A model generated the notes under the pieces. That model had not been told where the DNA came from and made no database searches. It was given only the letters and a program-made list of their open reading frames with translations. Shown piece by piece: positions 25,301-38,400 of a DNA stretch of 64,000 bases (the first letter of the stretch is position 1; each line of letters starts with the position of its first letter). Source of the stretch: Temnopleurus reevesii (Eukaryota > Echinodermata > Echinoidea > Temnopleuroida > Temnopleuridae). The position numbers and the translations under genes were made by a program. The stretch spans positions 40,379-104,378 of the forward strand of contig BQKZ01000977.1 of NCBI GenBank assembly GCA_036244855.1. Direction: 5' to 3'.

Positions 25301-28300
25301 TTCCATCAAAAACCAGCAATAAAAATGATAGTGATATGGCAAAGAGAGCCAAAGTAAAATTTCTTAAAAATGTAAACAGGCATTTTGACAAATATGGATG
25401 TGAAAATTAACATCGAAAACAAAGAGGATGAAGAGGAAGCTTTTTAAAGTGGAAGGTGGAAGATAATTTTGTTGATTACTGAGAAAGGGGAATCAAATAA
25501 TAATGGGGGCTTGGCGGGAAGGGGAAATATCGTTGCTCTCAGGGTCCTCAACTGGACTAACAGTAACACATGTTCATTATTTTCCTTTCCTTTCTCTCAA
25601 CCCCCCCCCCTCCATTCCTTTCTCAATTCATATCCTTCATATATTAGTTTTAATATTAAATTCATAATCTGCCATTACATTGTACTTATATGTACTTTGT
25701 TTTTAATATGGTGAATAAAGATACTATAAAACGGGATAGATGCCGGCGATTACAGGAGCTGGCAAAAGTGATGGAATGGTAGAAGAACCTACCTTCTGTC
25801 CTGTCGAAGCTAGAATGTGAGCCAGGGTCCATCCATCATGGTCCATCATATTAAGTAAGTCAGGTGATACGGGTTGAGGTTGGGTAGTCTCTTGGTTGAT
25901 TTGAGACAGCATCTGAAGATCAGTTTGTTCACTCGTTGGAAGGTGGTAGAGGAGGGAGTGTAAACTCTCCATCTGACCATACCGAGCAGATGCATGAAAA
26001 GATGTCCAGCCAATCTGAAAACATAACATTACATACTTGAAACTATGGCTAGATATGAGAGAAAAATGAAGTCTTTGCTATTTATGAATATTTGTAGATG
26101 CTATGTGCTGCAGATGAAACATATTATGTCATCAGTGTTGCTGCTAATCTACAATTAATCAGTCAAGATTAAAAAAGTTCTCCTTTGTCATGATGAACAG
26201 AAATCTCTAAGAGCATCCGAAAACACATCGTATATCAAGCAACTGAATGCAATGTGCACAAGAGGCTGTTTGTGCATGGGACTAAATATTTCTTTAAAAA
26301 TTCAATATGTATAAAATGTCTTGCAGCATGTACATGCCATTGAACGTATCCAGCCAAAACAAAAATTGCCAGAGCTGCATAGTTACAAGAAATCTACATG
26401 AACACAGTGTCCTGGTTATACATACCACATTATACATGCAAAGTCATCTTAAAATTCTAAATATAAACCCTAAGTGGATGGACGAAATTTGTGATCTTCA
26501 AAAGATTAGAAAACGATATAAACTTGATGACAGATAGAAGAACTTCAAAATGAATTTATTCTCTGAGAGACATAGGGGGTGTTGCTCTAAAGATACAATT
26601 GATTAAAAATCAACTGCAATTCAGTTTTAATGCTTCCAATGATTCTGATTGACTGCAACTTGCGATCAATTGCAACTTTCAAACAACACCTCATACACAA
26701 GTAGTTTAATGAAAGAATAAAACAATTTGATGTGAGAATGAAGAGGTGTTACTCACATTAGTAATGCTATCACGTTTGGCACCATTATCGAGTAGGGTTC
26801 TGACACAGGAGGCGTGTCCACTAGCAGCAGCCCAATGTATGGGTTGCCATCCTTGGGAATCACGGGATAGGGGGTTAGCGCCATGCTCAGCAAGAAACCT
26901 CACACATCTATAGAAGAAACAAAATCACAAATTAGATTGTCAAAAAAAGTCTTTAAATTTCAATTTCATCATGGAAGAGTGCATTCTCTAGAAAAATTAC
27001 AAATAATGCTATGTACAGTACCATTAATAATAATAATAATAATAATCATAATATAGATTATTTCTATAGCATTAAAAACAAAGCATACCATAGCGCTTTA
27101 CAATTTAACATGACAAAAATAATGAAAACAATTCCAGACTCTCCCAAAAGACAAAAAACTTTGCCATACTGTTTTTGTTTTCGAATTTATTTCAGTTTCA
27201 TGAAAGCGTCTTGTTTTTTTCATCAGGAAGTCATGACTTTATACAAAGCAACAGGGTACACACTGACATCCCAAACTATATTTAACCATATTGTGCAACA
27301 TCATTTACGAAGGATCAATAACTAGGTTTCCAGTATGAGCTTAATCCTTGCATGTGTGACAGTGCAGTAATTGCAATAATGAAAAAGATCCATGATATCA
27401 CATGTGCTACATATATTCATATATTGAAATGTATGAATCTAATTTTCATTATTACAATTATACGCATATGATTGTCACATAAAAAAATTCACTTGATGCA
27501 TTGATGATCAGTAGGCATGATAAATACTACCCGCTCAAATAAAAAAAAAGACAAGGTGTACGTTTGCTTATTGGAATGCAAAGCATTCCAAAAATAACCC
27601 CAAAATAATGAGGAAAAAAAGAAGACATTTAATGATTACCCTTCATGCCCCTCTCCAGATGCAACATGGAGGGGTGTGAGTCCTTCTGATTGAGCAGTAT
27701 CGGGGTCTTCTCCTAGGGTAACTAATAAATCTATACTATCTGTAAAAAAAAAACAATGTAAAAAAAAGAGATTGTAAACCTCCATCAACAAATTCTGACA
27801 CTGTTAAAAGTCATTGATAACAATTTATATATGGATAAATTTCTGACAAATTGCATGCATCACAAAAAGCTTACTAATGATTACAAGTGCCTTGCGGGTA
27901 ATAAAATTCATGAAAACATTTTTAAAATTAATAAAAAATCCTGCAAAAGTTTATATGGTGTTTTTCACAGACTCTATGCTGCAAATCATGATTTATCGAA
28001 AAGCAGTAATTTTTCCTTGCTTTTCGGACACATTCATCAAATGCGTTTTTCCCAAGGCTGGTTATCCTCTATTCACAAGGGATATAATGTTTCACTTGAT
28101 TATTCAAGCCTCCAACCTGCTGCAGTGGAAACAGGTGTTCTCATGTTTATGGAGGGCCTTTCAGATCTAGTTGATAAAATCATCAGCTTGGAACCACAAG
28201 GTTTTTAACAATGATCAGTGGTGTTGGAATGATTTTGCCACACAAAGATTTGGAATGGGAAGCTATTATTCAAGAGAAATTATACCAATCTAAAGCTTTT

Positions 28301-31300
28301 GAAAATGTACTGTTCCAGTACCACTCATATTAATCATTTGCAACGCAGTTTGCGTGCATCCAAAGGAGGGGGGGGGGGAGGTTGTACTGTCGTAAGCCCC
28401 TTCCATGAGATAAACGGATATTCCCCAACTTGACTACCACAAGCATCTGCATAAGAGCAAAGCTATAATGTATTCCCTCACCCCCACCCCCTGACATGTA
28501 GAGCCACTTACCAACTTGACCGCCATAAGCAGCTGCATGAATGAGAGTAGAGCCATCTTTCTCTGGTGAAGTCCTATCATGTTGTTCTTCTATCAATCTA
28601 CAGAGTGTTGCTGTGTCTCCTTGTCTAGCAGCCTGGTGGAGAGGGGATTCCCAGGCCGAGGGACACAGGGTGGGGCGGGCTAGAGAAGGGGCACCGCCTG
28701 CATGGAGAGAGGGAGGGGGACATTCATATTAAAATCTCTTCTATCAATCTACAGAGTGTTGCTGTGTCTCCATGTCTAGCAGCCTGGTGGAGAGGGGATT
28801 CCCAGGCCGAGGGACACAGGGAGGGGAGATTTTATTGCAAAGACCAATGAATAAATAAAAAACTTACATTATCAAAGATAACAAAGAGACATTTGCTTGA
28901 AAGTGTCACCTCAATGATGAGTATATCATTGTGAGTGGGCTTCAGAATAATCATATCAAATCAAGAGTCAATCTCATAGTGTTAAAAATAAATGAGGAGT
29001 TTGATGATGGTCACTACAACCATGAATACAAGCTAAATATTGTGGAAGAAATGTATTCAGGTTATATCACTTCATGATTGTACATTGTATGTTATAATGT
29101 ATATACAAATGAAGATGTAACATAGAAAAATTGGGAGCTAGAGAAAAGGGACAAATGATTCTCCGCTCTTAAAGGAGTGAGAAAATTTGGACGTACAATT
29201 TCAGAAAACCTATATAATGAATGCTCACAGTTATGACTTTGATATTGGAATGTAATATATTGCCTACTAAAATAGAAAGAAACTGGCCTTCAACATTCTA
29301 TTGTGAATAATCCAAATTAAGACACATGATAATCAATAAGCTAAATCAGACAACTATAAAGGTCACTTCATAGTATAAACCAAGAAAAAGGACAGAATAA
29401 AAACACTGCCATGCAAAAAGTTGGATCTGGTTACAGGAGTTCCCTTTTTAAAAAGGTCACTTGTCTCAAAAGCAGAGTTCTGTCATCTCAACGCAACCAT
29501 TGGAATCATATGGATATCACATGCTACACACAACCACTAGCATAGACCTTCTGTGTAGATATGGTTGTGTTAAATGTATTAAACTTCTCCAAGCTTCAAA
29601 GCAGACCACATCTCATTATTTATTAATATGATCAAACGGAAGGGCATTGGCTCAAATATGCATCAAAATATGATAATGGTACTACAACATCATAACTGTA
29701 ATCAATGAGATATGTCTGTGGATAATAGTTGACAACAAAAGTCTTTGTGTCATTATATATTCTTTCAAAACATATCAAGTTATCATTCTTCCAATTAAAA
29801 TAAAATCAATAATTTTACAGGAATAGAGCTGGTCCCTCATGAAACACAGATCCTTCTGAATCACTGACTCCCGAATAGTTATCAATAAATGATACCCTAA
29901 ATAAATATTTCTTGTCTTATCTTAACTCTTCATTCATTGATCAGCTTCCTCTCAAGAGAATTTTTCTCTCATCAGTTTACTCAAAGATTCCTCTCTTAGG
30001 AGATCTCAAGTGCCTCATCTACAGATTGCAATCAGGCTCTTCAAATACAGATTGTATCAAATGGATATTTGTAGAAAGATGGGTGAAGTGACCAGTGGGT
30101 AGGTGTATTGCTTCCTTTCAAGAACCACACATCTGCAAGCTATTTAATGAAATATTACTTTCATTGCTGGCCATATACACTTTTTCATTCATGTACGAAA
30201 TAATTTCATTTCATTATAGCAGAAGAACAATGAATGAATAGATACATACTGAATAAGCTGAAATTTTCGCTGGGGTCTAATTTTTGTGAATTTTGCGACC
30301 ATAAATTTGCTTACATTTTCACTCATTAGAATCCCCTTAGACTTGTGTGCAATAATATTTCAAAATATTAACCTAACAACTCGCTAATATGTGAAATGTC
30401 TGAAATTCAGTGAATTCACTAAAAATTTATATACATACGCAAATATATTGACTTTTACAGTATGCATTTCTAAGATTTTCATGAAGAGAATTTCAAAGAT
30501 ATTGCTAGGTGTATCTAGATTAGAATACATGAATTCCATATAGAGCAGAGCACAACTGAAATTGAGCTAAGGAAAGAATCTGTCCTGTCATGTCCTCTCC
30601 AGAGTAATGAGAGACATTGACTTTGAAAACAACTGTGATACATAGCGGACAACATCAACATGATATCAGTCATGAGTCAGTTAGTATACCCGGATGACAC
30701 ATTCACTGCCTTTACACATTTCATTTCCTACATACCTGTCATGACAATGAGGAAAAGAAAATACAATTTCTGAGCTGGAACATCTATGATATTACATAAA
30801 CTACAATTGTTTAAAAACATGAGGAGTACAGAACAGATACTGTGTACATGAGTTTGCAAGTTGCTAGCATCCCAGAAGTGGGGGTACTGGCTTTTACCTT
30901 CCAATGTAAGAGTGAGGAAGGGAGAGGGTATTTATGACTAAAACTAAATGTCACCATCAAAAAGATGGGTCCAAGACTCCAACAGGAAACNTTGTAATGT
31001 GGTAGCAGACGAAAACCTGTTCTGAAATATCGGGAATTTTACGCTTTTCTGAATACATTGTATAGTTTGATCCAGTCCAATTAGTAGAGATATGTGACAC
31101 CTTTCTTATAGGTGTATATTATCATCTGAGGTTAATTCTCCTTTAATGTCACCATGCAAAAGACGTATCCAAGACTCCAACAGGAAACCTTAAGACCATA
31201 AAGAAAGGAAATTACTTCCCAATATAGCATCTGAATTGAATTGTATCGACTTGACTAACAAGAACATGCTACATTGCTCAATTTTGTAGTCTGTGTATTC

Positions 31301-33320
31301 TTTTTCATTATTTCCCGATATATCAATAAAACATTCATTTTTTCAGAATTTATCATTATACTCCTTCTCCAAAAAAAACAATTTGAACAACATGAGCAAC
31401 ATTTGTTTTCATCTGCCACATAGAAAAGATAAACATCTAACATTATTGATTTATCCATCATTTTTCTTTAGAACTTATGACTTTATTCACCCCCCCCCCT
31501 TCCCAGTCTTCCTGGCTACCCCACTAATAGAACACTATTGACAAATGGAAGCTGCCTTGCATCAATGATGCGCATTCAAACTGGCGGCTCATGAGATGGA
31601 AGAAAATGTTAAAGGTCAAGAGACGAACTGCTATTTGCTGGCAGCTAATGATCATGGCCTCTGAGCTCGTGAGCAGCAGATCAATACCAGCTCAACTTGT
31701 CTCATCACAGTTGATGAGATGTATTATTGCCAAAAGAGGATAAATCTATAAAGACTAGAGGGAAGATATGCTTTATTAACTGTATTGTGCTATGCGTTGC
31801 CCTAGGCTGCCTAATGAATTGTATTGTAATGTGTTGGCAATTGGAAGGAAAAAAGTAGATGATAAAATTTTAATTATTCTACTTGAATGCTTTAATCATT
31901 TAGGAGGGATAATTTTCTTTTAAAACAAAAAATGGGATGATATTTTATATAGTTTTTTTTTAATTGCTTCATAAGTGTGTCAGCTGCAAACAATACAATA
32001 TGCATCAGATAAGGTAACCTTTACAATTACCTGTATTATTTCCTTCCTGTGAAAAATAACAGGAATTTTTTTCAGGAAAAGGTAATAATTCATGTCAGTG
32101 AATTCAATAAGAATAAATGATACTGGTATCATAAATATGAATTAGAAAAAAATTACACTTTGGAGCTTTACTGTAAAAAAAACAATTGAATTTATATTTT
32201 CTATTTTATCGTAATTTTTTTTTTTTATAGTTACAAGAAAATTTCTATCATTTCCAGATTCAATGGGTTTTTAAAATCTGAACCTAGTCTGTTAATGATG
32301 ATTAATGTTGCTTACTAAATGAATTATAAATCTTTAAAAAGAAAATTACAAATCATGAACTCAATAAATTGAATGCCTCTTTTGATATTTTGATATTTCT
32401 TAGATTATTCCATATCATTAAGTAGCCGAGTTAGCTTTTAACAATATATCGAACAACCCAAAAGAAAAGAGCAGGTTGTTGATAAGGTGATCAATTGTTT
32501 ATTTAAATGTCTTCCAAGCAATGAGTTTATACATTGTGTTTCTATCATTAGGTTTTGTTTATTTAATTTCAAGTGAATTTGCTGGTTCAAAAATGAATTT
32601 GATTTCTTTGTGTGACTGTTGTGCTTGAAATAGATAAAGTAATCCACTACATATCTGTATTGAATTGGTATTGTTAGCATGGATATTCAAAGTACACCAG
32701 TCTTTCAGAGTTAGGTTACTGAAATGAATCCTTATTTGACTTTCCAAACCATACCACAATGCATCTCATTTATATGCAATCCTGTTATGCAGAAAGGCAA
32801 TTGAGAAAGCGTATTTTACAATTGCTTGCTTGCACTTGAACGAAGGAAGCCTGAGTTACGGGTAATCTATGCTGTTATCAATCATATTGCTCTTATTGAA
32901 TTAGGGAACGGATCCTTAATGCCATTCAAGATCAAAGCAAAAGCTAAACCCATTGCAGTGATATGGATGTGAATGTTAAAGTAGGCTAACTTGAATTTCT
33001 TGGTCAGTTTGCTGTAACCATTCTTTCTTTGAAAGCAGCATCTATTAGTGGAGCAGAGAAGGCCAGAGATAGAGAGAGAAGAACGAGAAGCAGGCGATGA
33101 AGCAGAAAGGCTCTAAGTTGTTAGTGATACAAAACAAATTTTCAATGATACAAATAAGATGATTAAAAGTACATTTGAAAAGATGAGCATATTTAGAATA
33201 ATGAAATCCTGAAAGTGTTTAAAAAATGAAGAGAAGGTGCTGTAAAGATAAAAGTATCACTGATTTTTTTTAAACATATGAAGTAGAGAATTGAGTTTAA
33301 ATCTAATACCTACATGTAAC

Positions 33321-33359
<39 letters not shown>

Positions 33360-35409
33360 GGAATAGAGCAAAGTAATTTTCTGTGGACCACAATGCATCA
33401 TGTTTTCCCCTTTTTCTCAAACAAAACAAATACAAATGAAATAGCAAGTGGAGCCATTGTAGCATTTGTCAGCCAGCAGAACCCATTTTGTGAGTTTCAT
33501 TTGATCATATTCTGCCATTTTTTTTTCATACATTTCCCCTTAAAATCATTTGCTACATATTATTCATTTGTGGTTTTGAGTATTCTTTACAAATTTTGAG
33601 CAATTCTGTAAAACTTAATTTTCCTTTCCTTTGGTGTAAAAATTTAGATATTACATTTAATGGATGATTTCATTTGTTGTACATGTTAGAAAGACACATA
33701 ATAGGTAATAGGGGTAATAAATATATTCAGCAGGGAAATGAGTATACTGACAAAGATGTTGATGATAACACCAACCATCATATTGATGATTGTGCGGTAA
33801 TGACTGTTGTGATTAAGATAATGATGACACAAATGAAACTAATAGAGAAGAGATTGCAATCAAATTGATGGTGATTACCCTGATTTATTGATGATTATAA
33901 AGATGATAATATAATAATGATGGTAATAGTGATAAATAGGAGGATGGTGATGATGATGATGGTGATGTGATGATAATGATGATGATGATGATGATGATGA
34001 GATGATGGTGATGATGATGATGGTGATGTGATGATAATGATGATGATGGTATGATGGTGAAGATGATGATGATGATGATGATGATGGTAATGATGATGAT
34101 GATGATGATGATGATGATGGTGTTGATGATGACGATGATGTTAATGATTATTATGATGATGATGATGATGATAATGATGATGATGATGATGATGATGATG
34201 ATGCTGCTGATAGTGATGATGATGATAATAATGATAATGATGATGATGATGATGATGATGATGATGGTGGTGGTGATAATGATGATGATGATNCATATTT
34301 AGAATAATGAAATCCTGAAAGTGTTTAAAAATGAAGAGAAGGTGCTATGAAGATAAAAGGTATCACTGATTTTAAAAGAAATGAAGTAAAAAATGGAGTT
34401 TAAATCTAATATCTACATGTAATATATGTAATGAGCTTGAATTTTGATAGAAAGGGGCATAGAGAGAAGTAATTTTTGGGGATCACAATGCACAATATTT
34501 CCCCCCTTTTTCTCAAATAAAAGAAATACAAATGAAATAGCAAGTAGAGCCATTGTAGCAGTTGTCAGGCAGCAAAACCAATTTTGTGAGTTTCATTCAA
34601 TCATTTCCTGTCATTATACATTTTCCTTTAAAATCATACGATACAAATTATCCATTTGAGGTTTTGAGCATTCTTTTCAAATTTTGAGCAATTCTGTAAA
34701 AGTTAATTTTTCTTTCCTCAATATAAAATTTTATCTATTACATTTAATGGATGACTTCATATGTGGTACATGTAAAACATACACAAAATAGATAATAGGG
34801 GCATGGAAGAGTAATATATTCAGAGACAAGGGAAATGAGTATACTGACGAAGATGTTGATGATAATACCAACCATCATATTGATGACGATTGCGCGATAA
34901 TGATTGTTGTGATTATGATGACACAAATGAAACTAATAGAAAAGAGATCGCAAGCAAATTGATGGTGATGACCCTGATTTACTGATGATTATAATGGCAA
35001 AGACAATGACAACTAATGTAGTAATTAACATGATAATATAATAATGATGGTGATGGTGATAAATAGGAGGATGATGATGATGATGATGATGATGATCTGA
35101 TGATGATGATGATGTTCTGATGATGATGATGATGATGATGATGAGGAGGAGGAGGAGGTTATAATGATGATGATGATGATGTTGATGATATGATGATGAT
35201 GATGATGCTGCTGATAGTGATGATGATGATAATAATGATAATGATGATGATGATGATGATGATGATGATGGTGGTGGTGATAATGATGATGATGATGATG
35301 CTGATGATAATGATGATGGTGGTGATAATGATGATGATAATGATGATGATGATAATGAAGATGATGATGATGATGATATTGATGATAATGATGATGGTGG
35401 TGATGATGC

Positions 35410-35459
<50 letters not shown>

Positions 35460-38400
35460 TTGATGATGGACAATGATGATGATGCACAATGAAGATGAGA
35501 GGGGATGAGTAGGACAATAGTGATAAGGAATTTTACAATAATGCTGTGTAATAATGTGACAATGTCACATGATGAATGTGACAATGTTGGTGATAGGGAT
35601 GATAACATATCCTAATGATGAGGACAGTGGCGACCAGGAAGCAAAGAAAGAATGAAGGATAAGATCAACAATGGTAATGGTCATGACGTAGATGATGATG
35701 ATGATGATGATGATGATGACACCAACAATGGGGTTTTGAAGACTTGCACAAGGTAGGCTTCCCAGGATGCTTTTAAATGATAAACTTTAATTCTCTAAAC
35801 TAAGATACATTCCTGTGAATACATAAGCATGTGCAACATATGTGAAGTGCAGTTAGAATCAAGGAATCAATCATGCACATTGGAAAAAAATATTTCATCT
35901 TATTTTAGCAAGAAATGGTTATAATAGCGGAAATACATGTAGTATCTCCTAAATCTATCCCTGTTTCAGTTCTTGTAAAATGCAGATACAGCAAAAATCA
36001 CTTGTCAGATACTAGGAGACCTGAATAAGGACATAGCCATTAAAAGCAAAACTAATTTCTGGTACCCTTGAACAGGGCACATCAATTTCCTTCAGGATGT
36101 ATACAGTGCTGAAAGCCTTGCAGCTAGGCTAATTACAGACTGCAAACTCTCCATTCCTGCCAGACTTAAATAAATCTGGTATCATAGGGGAAGTGTAGAA
36201 GAAGAAGATGATAACAAAGTAGAAGAAGGAGTCTAATAAGAAGAAGAAGAAGAGGAAGAACTGAGGATGATGAAGAAGAAGAAGAAGACAAAGACAAAGA
36301 CGAAGACAAATGCAAAGAGGAAGACAAAGATGAAGAAAAAGAAGAAGATGAAGAAGAACAAGAACAAGAACAAGACCATCTGCACACATGTCTATTTCAA
36401 CCAGATCATTCAATTAAATTAATAATTTTATGTCTCATATAGCTGCTGATGCATGATGATAACCGCTGGCAAACTAACTTATAAAAATTAAACTTATCAT
36501 ACCTTCATAGCATAAGCAGGAATGAATATTACAATTTTTTGGTAGCTAAAGCGCTAGCTTGCTTGTTTTTTTGCAGGGAGCATTGTTCATTGACCTGATA
36601 AAGGATTTGTATTATTTTGTTCATGGAAGGTTTGTAAATTGTGTAGATGGAAAGTAAATACATGTTCATCATAAGATTAGATGTATCCCTCTCATGTGGC
36701 GCAGTTAGTATTATTGATGCAACATCCTATCTATTCATGCTTTTACATTTCTCCTCTTATTCATTGTACATCTACATGTAGGTGTCCTAGGAAATAAAGT
36801 ACTACTGCAGAATGATCACTAAATACTCTAATATTTTGATAGCAATATACAAACTGAAAGCAAGTATTAGACATCGTGAACTGAATCCTTTCATAACTAA
36901 TTCTCTGGCTCTGGTCTGACAAAAGGGGTTTACTACTTCAAAGGAACCCAGGGTAATAGGATTGTCTGAATACAAATCAAACTATTGACAACACTACTTC
37001 AATCATCCAAGCATTAGAACTCTTCAACATTACGAAAATGAGGTATATGAATGGGACTTCAAGTCTCAATATTTAATGAGTTGACCTATACTGTTTCTCT
37101 AATGGAAATGGGGTTTTTCACAAATCACCTGGGCCCAAGCTTTGTAATGAAAATAAAGCCCTTATAGAGCATTAGTTCACTGACACATGCATTTCAAAAG
37201 TCTTGCATTTGTTGTGAATTTTGAGATACGTCAATCTCTGCTAATTTTCTGACAAACAAATGGATTACAGTAACAATTGTGGAATACAAGTAGGCATCAG
37301 CATATATGATGAAAGTAGGTCTATGACCACATCAAGGAATATTTAAATGACAGGAAGACATGATTTCATCTTCATCACATCATGGAATATCCTAGATCTC
37401 TTGATGAAGCAGCATGTTCATCCTTGAACTATACCAAATGATTTATTATCTTTCATCACACAATGGGGAGATTTCCTGAGCCAAGACAGGCAGCCACAAA
37501 ATCTAAATATGAATATAAAAAAATTAACAGTATGAACCAATCACAAACAGAATAAAGAATAATCAATCCATTTTCTTCTAAGCATGTCTCCCAGTAGGCA
37601 TACCATGGATGAGAATTCTGCATTACTTCTCAACTCTGTCAAAAACAAACAGCCCTACCCCCAGAAAAAAAAGTTGCGGCAATCAATCAATAAATAAAGC
37701 TCACAAGAAGGCCAATTGTTGGGGAATATCTCAATAATGCCAGAAACAAAGCTCATCAATGATATCAAGTAAGTACGCCATTCTGATTGAGTACCAATAA
37801 CTTCAGAAACCACATCCTAATCAAATCAACCAAGTTTATCCATCTACTTATGCTCAATAGATCTGTCGATGACAACCTCATTTATGTACATATTGTGTGG
37901 ATGATTATGATCTGTATGATCGGGCACTTGAGAAAAGTTGTATGGCAAATATTGTTCATCACGGAAATTAACCCTCTTCATTCAAACCCTCTTAAAAGAA
38001 TTCCTTTTGACTGAGGTTGTAAAGATTTCAATCTGTTTAGGACATTATCAACGATGACATGTCTTTTAAACTTTGGAGAAGATACAAATAGACTTATACA
38101 CACCATGTGCATAAGAGACGTGTCATTGAAAAAAATAAATTGCATGAAATAAAAATAAGTTAAGAGCTGCAATCTACATTAGATATCAATCTTATAAAAG
38201 TATTTTGAATTTTTCAATCCTAACAACAAAATGACCAAATAAAATTGAATCTTCTTATACATGTACTAGAATTCAATAATGTAGTATAATCTAAGTAGTG
38301 GCAGTGTGTACATCCAACACTGAAAAGAATAATAGCTTGACAGAATATATTCTCTCTTGGCATATTTGACAGAGCAGGCTGATAGATTACATACTAGCCT

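Noticed and set aside
34051..35608. Several frames of poly-Met, poly-Ser, poly-His, poly-Ile and poly-Asp
   Set aside because: All six frames of a (GAT)n array are open; this is repeat content, not protein.
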